From: Rickettsia typhi
Lineage (GTDB): Bacteria; Pseudomonadota; Alphaproteobacteria; Rickettsiales; UBA1997
Direction: 5' to 3'
DNA length: 13,201 nt
Assembly (NCBI GenBank): GCA_945898025.1
Contig: CAMDGT010000012.1
Span: 1-13,201, forward strand
The notes beneath the pieces were generated by a model that ran no database searches, had not been told where the DNA came from, and saw only the letters and a list, made by a program, of their open reading frames with translations. This document shows positions 1 through 7,751 of this stretch, one piece after another (positions within the stretch are counted from its first letter, which is position 1; each line of letters opens with the position of its first letter). The translations under genes were made by a program, and so were the position numbers.

Positions 1-41
1 CTTAAGTTTTTAATAAACAAATAACTTAAATCAATAATTCA

Positions 42-66
42 AATAAAAACAATAATTGTTTTTATT
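42..66. repeat. Perfect AT-rich inverted repeat downstream of comF
   Basis: The arms AATAAAAACAAT (42-53) and ATTGTTTTTATT (55-66) are exact reverse complements around a single central base. A real RNA hairpin would open a loop of about 5-7 nt and keep roughly 9-10 pairs. It lies about 57 bp past the comF stop codon in comF's reading direction, so it could be a weak terminator. It has only one G-C pair per arm and no separate uridine tract, so this role is uncertain. The rest of 1-122 shows nothing recognisable. Confidence 0.4.
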
Positions 67-122
67 GATATAGTTAAAATAAATTTTCTGTTTCAAAGTG
101 GGAATTAAATAAAGGTTGTTTT

Positions 123-902
123 TTAATAATTCAAAACTGTTTTGGCCAATGTCATTACCACAACCTCTTTTGCCTTAAACCTTTTAAGAGTTTTTGAACA
201 TTCTTGAGCTGTCGCACCCGTTGTTATTACATCATCTATTAATAAAATTTTCTTATTAATTATCAAATTTCGAAACTTCTTCTTTACTAAAAAAGCCCTC
301 TTCAGATTTCTTGCTCTTTCTCTGCTATTTAATTTTGTTTGAGTTTTTGTTTCTTTAAGTCTTATTAAAATATCTGGATAAAATTTTGGCTGCACTTGAA
401 GATTGTTTTTATTTAGATTAAATACTTTGCGATTTATAGTTTTGGCGATTAACACCGCTTGATTAAATTTTCTTTTATATAAACGAGATCTATGAATAGG
501 AACCGCTACAATTAAATCAAATTCAGCAATTCTTTTAGCAAATCTTCTTACTAATAAATCAGCTATTTTACTAGCAATTAAAGTATTATCATAATATTTA
601 AGATTAAGAACGATTTTTTTAATAATTTCATTGTAATGAAATATTGTCAGAACTTGGTCGAAAGCTGGCTTTTTCAGTAAACATTTTAGGCATATCATTT
701 TACGATAACGGTTATTAAAATGCTCTTCAAAGGGTTGAGAACATATTTCGCAACAAGGAAAACTAATGAATTTTAATTCTTGCCAACATGTTAAGCAAAA
801 ACTAGCATTATTATTAATGATATCTAAGCAAGATAAACATTGATTGGGGAAAATTAAATTAATTAATTTATTGATAAAAATTTGAGGTAATTTTAAAAAC
901 AT
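123..902 (-). CDS. comF: ComF family phosphoribosyltransferase-like protein
   Basis: A 259-residue protein with the two-part ComF architecture. The N-terminal zinc-ribbon region carries paired cysteines at C22/C25, C36/C39, C51/C54 and C71/C74. The C-terminal type I phosphoribosyltransferase fold includes a KRKFNQA segment (143-149), a basic RLKETKTQTKLNSRERARN stretch (181-199) and the PRPP-loop motif ILLIDDVITTGAT (219-231). Family members take part in DNA uptake in competent bacteria, where ComF works in the cytoplasm with the DNA-import machinery. In many alphaproteobacteria the gene is kept without proven competence, so its role here is open. The ATG at 902 lies two bases from the start of the divergent methyltransferase gene. 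No clear Shine-Dalgarno sequence precedes it. The length is normal for the family and the gene looks intact. Confidence 0.93.
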   Translation of the reverse strand: MFLKLPQIFINKLINLIFPNQCLSCLDIINNNASFCLTCWQELKFISFPCCEICSQPFEEHFNNRYRKMICLKCLLKKPAFDQVLTIFHYNEIIKKIVLNLKYYDNTLIASKIADLLVRRFAKRIAEFDLIVAVPIHRSRLYKRKFNQAVLIAKTINRKVFNLNKNNLQVQPKFYPDILIRLKETKTQTKLNSRERARNLKRAFLVKKKFRNLIINKKILLIDDVITTGATAQECSKTLKRFKAKEVVVMTLAKTVLNY

Positions 903-904
903 AA

Positions 905-1774
905 ATGGTGATAAACGAAATTTTATTTAATAGAAGGTGGTTATCTTCTAGACTAGCAAAGATTATAAAAAATTTTGATAATTATGATTTTTTATATAAT
1001 CAAATTGCTGACAATATTTTTGAAGACACAAAAACATTCAAAGAATCTTATTCAAGTATTTTAGAAATAAATATTAAAAATCAATATTTATTGGAAAAAT
1101 TTCTTATCTTACCTAAAGAATTACAACCAAAAAATATTATCCAAACCTCTATTTGCAATAACCCGCAATTAATTAAAGATAAATTTATTATCAGTTGCAA
1201 AGATTTGCAAAAAACCATATCAGAAAATAAAATAAATCATGAATTGATAATTGCCGAAGAAGAAATGATGCCTTTTGGTGGCAATGTTTTTGATTTAATA
1301 ATTTCAAACTCAAATTTACATTTTATTAACGATTTGCCTAAATTTTTATTGCAGATTAATAATATCTTGGTAAATAAGGGGCTGTTTATTGCTAGTTTTT
1401 TTGGCGAAGATAATTTATCGGAGCTTGCAAGAGTAATACTAGAAACTGAAAGCGATATATATAATGGCTTGTCCCCAAGAATGATACCGACTATTCAGTT
1501 AAAAACAATAGCACATTTAATGTCTAAAATTGGCTTTGTTAATGTAGTTGCAAGAATTGATAAAATAGCAGTTGATTATCAATCGGCACTTCAATTGTTA
1601 AAAGACTTGCAAATGATGGGGCAAGGCAATATTATTAATAAAAAATCTCGTCGATTTTTTATTAAATATTTTTTAACAAAACTTATTGATAAATATCAAA
1701 AACATTATTCCAATCAAGAGGGGAAAATTATCGCCACTTTTGAAATTATTACAGTAACAGGTTTTAAACCATAA
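905..1774 (+). CDS. NDUFAF5/BioC-like class I methyltransferase family protein with degenerate SAM motifs
   Basis: A 289-residue protein whose whole length resembles the NDUFAF5 (C20orf7) branch of SAM-dependent methyltransferases. Family signatures visible are an N-terminal LFNRRWLSSRLAK (7-19), MPFGGNVFDLIIS (122-134), LHFINDLPKFL (138-148), LSELARVILETE (171-182), GLSPRMIP (188-195), LLKDLQMMGQGN (231-242) and the terminal EGKIIATFEIITVTGFKP (272-289). The mitochondrial relative modifies an arginine of a complex I subunit and is needed for complex I assembly, so a respiratory-chain assembly role is a reasonable inference. The usual glycine-rich motif I is missing: the aligned stretch reads SILEINIKNQYL (51-62). 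The motif II acidic residue also seems lost in NIIQTSICNN (77-86). SAM binding may therefore be altered or absent. It is followed 3 bp later by cobS, probably in one transcript. The start at 905 fits the family N-terminus. Confidence 0.82.
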   Translation: MVINEILFNRRWLSSRLAKIIKNFDNYDFLYNQIADNIFEDTKTFKESYSSILEINIKNQYLLEKFLILPKELQPKNIIQTSICNNPQLIKDKFIISCKDLQKTISENKINHELIIAEEEMMPFGGNVFDLIISNSNLHFINDLPKFLLQINNILVNKGLFIASFFGEDNLSELARVILETESDIYNGLSPRMIPTIQLKTIAHLMSKIGFVNVVARIDKIAVDYQSALQLLKDLQMMGQGNIINKKSRRFFIKYFLTKLIDKYQKHYSNQEGKIIATFEIITVTGFKP

Positions 1775-1777
1775 AAA

Positions 1778-2698
1778 ATGAAAAAAATTGATTGTAAAAA
1801 AACTTTTGGCTTCGAATGCGATTTTGAAATTCTAGCCTTTAAAGAAAAATCATCATTTGTGCCAGAAATTGATGAAAGCTATGTTTTTGACCCCGATACA
1901 ACCATGGCAATTATTGCTGGCTTCATTTTTAATCAAAGAGTTTTGATTCAAGGAATGCACGGAACCGGAAAATCAACTCACATTGAACAAGTTGCTTCTA
2001 GGCTAAATTGGCCTTGCATTAGAGTTAACTTTGATTCTCAAATCACAAGGCTTGATCTTGTAGGTAAAGATATCATTAAACTAAAAAACGGCAAACAAAT
2101 TACTGAATTTAAAGAAGGGATCATCCCCTTTTCAATAAGAAACAATATCGCTCTAGTTCTTGATGAATATGATGCGATTAGAAGCGATGTTTCCTTTGTT
2201 ATTCATCGTTTATTAGAAAATAATGGAAAATTCATGCTTCTTGAAGAAAATGAAGTTATTAATCCAACCAATTATTTTAGAATCTTTGCCACTTCTAACA
2301 CCCTTGGAGCGGGAGACGATATGGGGATTTATCATGGTACTAACCTAATTAATCAAGCTCAGATGGATCGCTGGAACATTGCGGTGGCATTGAATTATTT
2401 AAGTGAAGAAGTGGAAATTAAAATTTTGCAAAAAAAATTACCTTTTCTTAAAAATTCTCTTAATCAAAATATTGCAAAAATGATGGTAAAAATGGCTAAT
2501 ATAAGCCGTGAAGCCTTTAAAAACGGCGATATTTCTAACTTAATTTCACTTAGAACTCTGATTTCTTGGGGCAGAAACTTTGAAATATTTGGCTCAATAA
2601 AACATGCCTTTATCTTAAGTTTCCTAAATAAAGTTATTGATGATGAAAAAACAGTGGTTAAAGAATTTTATCAAAGAATCTTTGGAGAAGATATTTAA
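1778..2698 (+). CDS. cobS: CobS-type AAA+ ATPase (cobaltochelatase CobS-like)
   Basis: A 306-residue AAA+ ATPase closely resembling the CobS subunit of aerobic cobaltochelatase over nearly its full length, lacking only about 20 C-terminal residues of the usual protein. Motifs are Walker A GMHGTGKST (59-67) continuing HIEQVASRLNWPC, IDLVGKD-like RLDLVGKD (91-98), Walker B IALVLDEYD (124-132), sensor 1 FATSNT (170-175) and the CobS hallmark NQAQMDRW (192-199). In cobalamin makers CobS and CobT form the ATPase chaperone that drives CobN to insert cobalt into hydrogenobyrinic acid diamide. No cobN, cobT or other cobalamin gene is in this window. Rickettsiales are known to keep CobS/CobT-like proteins without a cobalamin pathway, so a different, unassigned chaperone-like role is likely. 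It starts 3 bp after the methyltransferase stop and converges on waaA with a 5 bp gap. Confidence 0.9.
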   Translation: MKKIDCKKTFGFECDFEILAFKEKSSFVPEIDESYVFDPDTTMAIIAGFIFNQRVLIQGMHGTGKSTHIEQVASRLNWPCIRVNFDSQITRLDLVGKDIIKLKNGKQITEFKEGIIPFSIRNNIALVLDEYDAIRSDVSFVIHRLLENNGKFMLLEENEVINPTNYFRIFATSNTLGAGDDMGIYHGTNLINQAQMDRWNIAVALNYLSEEVEIKILQKKLPFLKNSLNQNIAKMMVKMANISREAFKNGDISNLISLRTLISWGRNFEIFGSIKHAFILSFLNKVIDDEKTVVKEFYQRIFGEDI

Positions 2699-2703
2699 TA
2701 AAT

Positions 2704-3981
2704 CTACTTATAATCTTTTATTTTATTAAAAATATCGCTTAATATATCGCTAGCAAAATTGCCAAAAACCAATTCTTTAGCATCAGTACAAAATTTTTTA
2801 GACAATAACTCACCTTCTAAGAATCTTGTAATTATTGATTCTAATTCAATTTCGTTAGTAATTTTTATACAAGCTTGATGATTTATTAAATTTTCATAAA
2901 TATCATAATTATTAGAAACATAAGGGCCAACAATAATAGCGCAATTATGAATAATCGCCTCAAAAGGATTATGACCACCGACATCAACCAAAGAGCCACC
3001 AATAAAACCAAAATCAGCAATCTCATAAAACATTTCTAAATCGCCAATTGTATCAACCAAGTAAAGATTAGTATCTCTGGTAATTTTATCATTTTTACTA
3101 CGGCAAGCAATATCTCCTATCTCCATTTCTTCAGCGAGATCAATTACTCTCGCAGATCTTTCTGGATGCCTAATTACTAGAATCAACAATATATCTTGAT
3201 GTATAAATTTTAGTTTTCTTAAAATTCTAAAAGCCACCTCTTCCTCACCCTTGTGAGTACTTGCAAATAATACAACTCTTCTGCGATTAATCATAATTTG
3301 AAGCAATCTTAATTTGTCTTTATCTAGTGGCTCAGAAACTAACTGAGCCTTAAGATTACCTAGATAAAGAACTTTTTCTTGATTGGTTAACCTAGCAAAT
3401 CGAAGCTTTGCCTCTTGATTTTGAGCAAATATTAAAGAAAAATTGTCAAAAATTTTATATCCTAGTTTTTTTAATAAGCACCAGAAGCTAAAGGTTTTCT
3501 TTGAAATTCTACCATTAACTAAGAAAGTTTTAATATTTTTTTTTCTTGCTATTGCAAGCATATTTGGCCATATTTCAGACTCAACAAAGCATATAATTTT
3601 TGGATTCCAAAATTCTAAGAATCTTTTGATCCAGAAATATGAATCAAGCGGAGCAAATTGATGAATTGCTTGATCTTTGTATTCATAAAGCTTTTCGCCA
3701 ATAATTTTAGCCGATGTAACGGTTGTAGTGGTAAATAAAACGAAATTATTAACATCGTCTTCAATAAATTGTTTTGCTAAATTAAAGGCTGAATTAGCTT
3801 CTCCAACACTAACCGCATGAATCCATATAACTTTTTTATCTATTGGTTTTTTAGATTTTGCTAAGCCAAATTTTTCATTGATTCTTTGAGGACATTCCTT
3901 TTGTTTAAAAATTCTATAAAGAATTAATATTCTCAAGAAAGGAGCTAATAATATTGAAATTATTTGATATATAAAAAGCAT
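2704..3981 (-). CDS. waaA: 3-deoxy-D-manno-octulosonic acid (Kdo) transferase
   Basis: A 425-residue GT-B-type glycosyltransferase that transfers Kdo from CMP-Kdo to the lipid IVA precursor at the cytoplasmic face of the inner membrane. The hydrophobic N-terminal segment (1-22) is the usual membrane anchor. Family motifs are IWIHAVSVGEANS (52-64) with the catalytic glutamate at E61, FTTTTVT (83-89), CFVESEIWPN (131-140), the domain-linker ASTHKGEEE (240-248), RHPER (271-275) and FIGGSLVDVGGHNPFEA (326-342). The length is typical and the gene looks intact. It implies an outer membrane with at least a minimal Kdo-lipid A. It is the last gene of the minus-strand cluster, 31 bp after galU, and ends 5 bp from the convergent cobS stop with no obvious terminator. 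Confidence 0.96.
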   Translation of the reverse strand: MLFIYQIISILLAPFLRILILYRIFKQKECPQRINEKFGLAKSKKPIDKKVIWIHAVSVGEANSAFNLAKQFIEDDVNNFVLFTTTTVTSAKIIGEKLYEYKDQAIHQFAPLDSYFWIKRFLEFWNPKIICFVESEIWPNMLAIARKKNIKTFLVNGRISKKTFSFWCLLKKLGYKIFDNFSLIFAQNQEAKLRFARLTNQEKVLYLGNLKAQLVSEPLDKDKLRLLQIMINRRRVVLFASTHKGEEEVAFRILRKLKFIHQDILLILVIRHPERSARVIDLAEEMEIGDIACRSKNDKITRDTNLYLVDTIGDLEMFYEIADFGFIGGSLVDVGGHNPFEAIIHNCAIIVGPYVSNNYDIYENLINHQACIKITNEIELESIITRFLEGELLSKKFCTDAKELVFGNFASDILSDIFNKIKDYK

Positions 3982-4012
3982 TATTTTTTGATTGTATAAA
4001 ATTATCTTTCAA

Positions 4013-4900
4013 TTATTGATATTTTTTTATCATCTCTTTTACTTGAGACGATATACTGCTATTATTGATTGCAAATGCAATATTGGCCTCGAGATAACCC
4101 AAAACATTACCACAATCAAAACGAGGAGTAATAATTTTTTTATAAAAAAATGGATAATCTTTAAGCATTAAATTCATCGCATCTGTAAGCTGTATTTCCC
4201 CACCTTTACCAATTTCGCACTTTGCCAAATAATCAAAAATTTCTGGCTGAAGAATGTATCTACCAGTAATCGCAAGATTTGAAGGAGCATCTTCCACGGC
4301 AGGCTTTTCAATCATATTAATGATATTTTGTTTTTGAGAATCTTCTATATCAATAATTCCATAAGCAGAAACTTGATTTTTATTAACTTCTCCAACCGCT
4401 ACAATACTTGACTCAATAGGCTTTTGATGATAAAAATTTATCATTTTTTTAAGAAAATTTTCTTCTTGATTATCGGGCTCTAACATCATTTCATCGGCAA
4501 GAATAATAATAAAAGCCTCATTTCTATCGATAAAATTTCTAGCACACCAAATTGCATGACCAAGACCAAGAGGTTTTTGCTGTCTTACAAAAGCAATTTG
4601 CCCAGCGGATGGCATCCAACCAACCACCTTAGATAATTCTTGCGATTTATTATTTTCATCAAGCTTTGATTCTAGCTCATAAGAATGATCAAAATGATTA
4701 TTTATGGCATTTTTATTTCTTCCTGTGACGAAAATAAATTTTTCAATACCAGCATTTCTAGCCTCTTCAAAGGCATATTGAATGATTGGCTTATTGGCAA
4801 TTGGCAACATTTCTTTGGGCATTGATTTTGTTGCAGGAAGAAAGCGGGTTCCAAGACCACCAACCGGAAAAATAGCGGTTTTGACAGGACGAGAATTCAT
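4013..4900 (-). CDS. galU: UTP-glucose-1-phosphate uridylyltransferase
   Basis: A 295-residue cytoplasmic nucleotidyltransferase making UDP-glucose from UTP and glucose 1-phosphate, the donor for envelope polysaccharides. Signature motifs are the nucleotide-binding FPVGGLGTRFLPATKSMPKE (11-30), VRQQKPLGLGHAI (105-117), the metal-binding segment written LADEM (134-138) where relatives usually have LPDD, MIEKP (196-200), GKGGEIQLTDAM (231-242) and FDCGNVLGYLEA (261-272). The length is standard. It lies 9 bp after pyrC and 31 bp before waaA, an arrangement consistent with co-transcription and with supply of sugar nucleotides for LPS. The ATG at 4900 is favoured because the nucleotide-binding motif begins about 10 residues later, as in relatives. 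No Shine-Dalgarno sequence is visible. Confidence 0.96.
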   Translation of the reverse strand: MNSRPVKTAIFPVGGLGTRFLPATKSMPKEMLPIANKPIIQYAFEEARNAGIEKFIFVTGRNKNAINNHFDHSYELESKLDENNKSQELSKVVGWMPSAGQIAFVRQQKPLGLGHAIWCARNFIDRNEAFIIILADEMMLEPDNQEENFLKKMINFYHQKPIESSIVAVGEVNKNQVSAYGIIDIEDSQKQNIINMIEKPAVEDAPSNLAITGRYILQPEIFDYLAKCEIGKGGEIQLTDAMNLMLKDYPFFYKKIITPRFDCGNVLGYLEANIAFAINNSSISSQVKEMIKKYQ

Positions 4901-4909
4901 AATTATAAT

Positions 4910-6253
4910 TTAGTTAAAATCTTTATAAACAATCTTGCCGGCAACAATAGTAGCAACCGCTCTACCCTTAACTTCAAAATTATTAAAAGGCGAATTTTTA
5001 GATTTACTATAAAATTTATCGATTTGAATTTGCCATTCGCAATTGAGATCGATAATTGTTAAATCTGCCCTACTGCCTTTTTTTATCAAACCACCGTCAA
5101 AATTAATAACTTTCGCAGGGTTGCAAGTCATTTTAGCAATTAAATCGATTAATTTTAAATGCCCTTGATGATATAAGCTTAAACTCAATGGCAACATGGT
5201 TTCAACCCCAACTATACCAAATGAAGCCTCTTCTAATGGCAATTCTTTTGCCGCTAGATGATGAGGGGCATGATCGGTGCTAATTACATCTATTAATCCA
5301 GATTTTAAACCCTCAATTAAAGCGAGTCTATCTTCCTCGCTTCTTAATGGCGGGTTCATCTTAGCATTGGTGCCAGACCTCAAAACCTCACTATCATTAA
5401 GCATAAAATGATGAGGACAAACTTCAACCGTAGCTTTCAAGCCTTTATTTTTAGCCCTTTTCATTGCTTCTAAAGATTGTCTAGTGGAAATATGTAAAAG
5501 ATGATACCTTCCGCCAACCGCCTCAAGAATTGCGAGATCTCTTTCAACTATTACAGATTCAGAAATATTGGGAATACCTCTCACCGCTAACTCAAGAGAG
5601 CTAATTCCTTCATTTATACAACCTCTATTACTAAGATTCAAATCTTCCGCATGTTGAGCAATCACCACATTAAGATCTTGAGAATATTCAAAAGCCCTTC
5701 TCATAACATTTGCATTCATTACTGGTAAGCCGTCATCAGTAAAGCCAACCGCACCAGCATTTCTTAGAGCATACATATCGCTCAACTCTTCTCCTTTCAT
5801 TGATTTTGTAATGCAACCATAAGCAAAAACATTACAATAAGCCGTTTCGCGGGCTTTTAACCTTATGTAATCGAAAGTAAGTACGGAATCGAGAGTAGGA
5901 GCAGTATTTGGTTGACATACAACGGTAGTTATACCGCCAGCAACTGCGGATTTACTTCCTGAGGCGAGATCTTCTTTGTTGGTTTGACCGGGATCGCGGA
6001 AATGAACCTGAATATCAATTAAACCGGGAGTAATTACAAGCCCTTTACAATCAATAACTTCAAGATTATCGATTGAATCTTGATTAATATTTTCTCCAAA
6101 ATCAGCAATTTTATTACCAATCGTTAAAAGACTTCCCACTTTATCATAATTGGTTGCGGGGTCAATTATTCTAGCATTTTTATATAAAATTTTATGCTCA
6201 AAATTTACCATATTTTGATATGGCAAATTAAAAATCGGCTTTTTTTCTTGCAT
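4910..6253 (-). CDS. pyrC: Dihydroorotase (class I)
   Basis: A 447-residue amidohydrolase-fold enzyme that cyclises N-carbamoyl-aspartate to dihydroorotate, the third step of UMP synthesis. Visible motifs are PGLIDIQVHFRDPG (76-89), CQPNTAPT (113-120), ITKSMKGEELSDM (148-160), GFTDDG (170-175), HAEDL (201-205), LLHIS (252-256), CPHHF (279-283), MNPPLR (299-304) and STDHAPHH (325-332). These supply the expected metal and substrate residues H84, D174, H201, H254 and D327. The first histidine of the usual HxH pair is glutamine (Q82). From memory some dihydroorotase subgroups share this Q, so loss of activity should not be assumed. The N-terminus is slightly long; M15 is an alternative start, and no ribosome-binding site decides between them. 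It begins 3 bp after the esterase gene's stop. No other pyr gene is in the window. Confidence 0.93.
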   Translation of the reverse strand: MQEKKPIFNLPYQNMVNFEHKILYKNARIIDPATNYDKVGSLLTIGNKIADFGENINQDSIDNLEVIDCKGLVITPGLIDIQVHFRDPGQTNKEDLASGSKSAVAGGITTVVCQPNTAPTLDSVLTFDYIRLKARETAYCNVFAYGCITKSMKGEELSDMYALRNAGAVGFTDDGLPVMNANVMRRAFEYSQDLNVVIAQHAEDLNLSNRGCINEGISSLELAVRGIPNISESVIVERDLAILEAVGGRYHLLHISTRQSLEAMKRAKNKGLKATVEVCPHHFMLNDSEVLRSGTNAKMNPPLRSEEDRLALIEGLKSGLIDVISTDHAPHHLAAKELPLEEASFGIVGVETMLPLSLSLYHQGHLKLIDLIAKMTCNPAKVINFDGGLIKKGSRADLTIIDLNCEWQIQIDKFYSKSKNSPFNNFEVKGRAVATIVAGKIVYKDFN

Positions 6254-6256
6254 TAT

Positions 6257-6922
6257 TTAGTTTTTAGTTAAATTTTTGATAAAATTTTGGGCATAGCGAA
6301 CACAATGAATGTCAATTGCGTGGTCTAAACCCTTTACTTCATGAGCTTGATAAGGAACATCAACTTCACTAAGAATTTTTTTTGCCTCAATAAAATTCTC
6401 AAAAGGCAAAACGGAGTCTTCTTGACCGTGAATTAAACAAATATCTGGCCTTGAATTGGTTTTCTGCATAATCATTTCAGGCAAAATAACTCTACCCGAA
6501 AAAGATACAACTCCTGCAATTTTTTCTTCAATCGCTAAACCTTGATAAATCGCCATCATCGCTCCTTGCGAAAACCCCATCAAAAAAAGATCTTTATAAG
6601 AAAGTTCAAGTTTTTTCAACTCTAACTCAATGAAGTTTTTTAAAATATCGTTAGATTTTTTTATCGCCGACGCTATATCTTCGAATTTTCTTCTTTCCAT
6701 TTTATCATAAAGCGAGAACCATTGATAACAATCAGGAAAACCGCCTTCCCAAGGCTCAATTGCATTTGGTGAAATAAAATGAGCATCTGGCAAAGATTGA
6801 TGAAAATCGTGGGCAAGACTAATTAAATTAGCACCATTTGCACCATATCCATGCAACATAATAACTAAATGACTGACCTTATTTTTAGAGTTAGGATTGC
6901 GATATTGTAAATATTCAAGCAT
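6257..6922 (-). CDS. Alpha/beta-hydrolase, phospholipase/carboxylesterase family
   Basis: A 221-residue single-domain hydrolase of the bacterial carboxylesterase/acyl-protein-thioesterase-like family. The catalytic triad can be read as S118 in GFSQG (116-120), D169 in GQEDSVLPF (166-174) and H201 in LDHAID (199-204). The oxyanion region is MLHGYGANG (22-30). There is no signal peptide, so it is probably cytoplasmic. The substrate cannot be told from sequence; relatives cleave short acyl esters or lysophospholipids. Its ATG lies inside the last codons of the truncated alaS gene (8 nt overlap, different frame), so its translation may be coupled to alaS. pyrC follows after 3 bp. The length and motifs are complete. 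Confidence 0.9.
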   Translation of the reverse strand: MLEYLQYRNPNSKNKVSHLVIMLHGYGANGANLISLAHDFHQSLPDAHFISPNAIEPWEGGFPDCYQWFSLYDKMERRKFEDIASAIKKSNDILKNFIELELKKLELSYKDLFLMGFSQGAMMAIYQGLAIEEKIAGVVSFSGRVILPEMIMQKTNSRPDICLIHGQEDSVLPFENFIEAKKILSEVDVPYQAHEVKGLDHAIDIHCVRYAQNFIKNLTKN

Positions 6923-7703
6923 TGGATAAATTTTTTTCTATTGATTTAATAATTTTCTGAAAAATATCAGTTTGATAATTATCTACCACACCCTGCATCA
7001 CTGCAGAAATTCTTTCTAAACCCATTCCAGTGTCAATACATGGTTTTGGTAGATTTATAAGACCATCTTTATGTTTTTCATATTGCATAAATACTAGATT
7101 CCATATTTCAACAAAACGATCGCCATCTTGATTATCAGAACCGGGCGGGCCTCCGAATATTGAATCTCCGTGATCATAAAATATTTCTGAGCAAGGTCCG
7201 CATGGGCCAACATCACCCATTGACCAAAAATTATCGTCACTTGCAATATTGATTATCTTACTTTCATCGAGCATTGCAATTTTTTTCCATAATTTTCTAG
7301 CATCTTCATCTTTATGATAGACAGTAATTAAGAGCTTATCTTTATTGATACCGAGCTCTTTATGAAGAAAATTCCAAGCATAAAAAATCGCTTCTTCTTT
7401 AAAATAATCACCAAAAGAGAAATTTCCTAACATTTCAAAGAAAGTGTGGTGCCTAGCCGTAAAGCCAACATTATCGAGATCGTTATGCTTTCCCCCGGCT
7501 CTAACACATTTTTGAGCGGTGGCAACCCTTTTAAATTGTGGAGTTTCAATTCCAGTAAAATAATTCTTAAACTGATTCATTCCCGCATTAGTAAACATAA
7601 TTGTTGGGTCATTGTAAGGTACTAAAGGGCTTGAATCGATAATCTTATGATCATTCTTAGCGAAATAGTCAAGAAAGCTTGCTCTTATTTGATTAGTAAG
7701 CAT
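6915..7703 (-). CDS. alaS: Alanyl-tRNA synthetase, catalytic domain only (C-terminally truncated)
   Basis: A 262-residue protein matching only the N-terminal aminoacylation domain of alanyl-tRNA synthetase, a family normally near 870 residues. The class II catalytic core is complete and very well kept: [23 protein letters not shown] (motif 1 region, 24-46), [18 protein letters not shown] (motif 2 start, 59-76), [20 protein letters not shown] (82-101), [21 protein letters not shown] (159-179) and motif 3 DTGMGLERI (224-232). It ends near the point where the tRNA-recognition domain should begin. The tRNA-recognition, editing and C-Ala domains are absent, and no remnant of them lies downstream, where the esterase gene begins at once. 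It could be a partial duplicate retained beside a full alaS elsewhere, one half of a split synthetase, or an adenylate-forming enzyme with another role. Conserved motifs argue against simple decay. No Shine-Dalgarno is seen before the ATG. Confidence 0.85.
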   Translation of the reverse strand: MLTNQIRASFLDYFAKNDHKIIDSSPLVPYNDPTIMFTNAGMNQFKNYFTGIETPQFKRVATAQKCVRAGGKHNDLDNVGFTARHHTFFEMLGNFSFGDYFKEEAIFYAWNFLHKELGINKDKLLITVYHKDEDARKLWKKIAMLDESKIINIASDDNFWSMGDVGPCGPCSEIFYDHGDSIFGGPPGSDNQDGDRFVEIWNLVFMQYEKHKDGLINLPKPCIDTGMGLERISAVMQGVVDNYQTDIFQKIIKSIEKNLSNA

Positions 7704-7751
7704 TTTTATATTTTTAAATTATTAATATTATTTCTTGAATCAAGCGATTAG

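Noticed and set aside
3443..3661. 72-codon plus-strand open frame
   Set aside because: It lies wholly inside waaA on the opposite strand, whose product is clearly conserved; the translation shows no family features.
6890..6940. Frameshift or TGA recoding that could join alaS to missing downstream domains
   Set aside because: Read-through of the TGA meets a TAA after seven codons, the alternative frame is a complete esterase, and no AlaS tRNA-recognition or editing sequence is found downstream.
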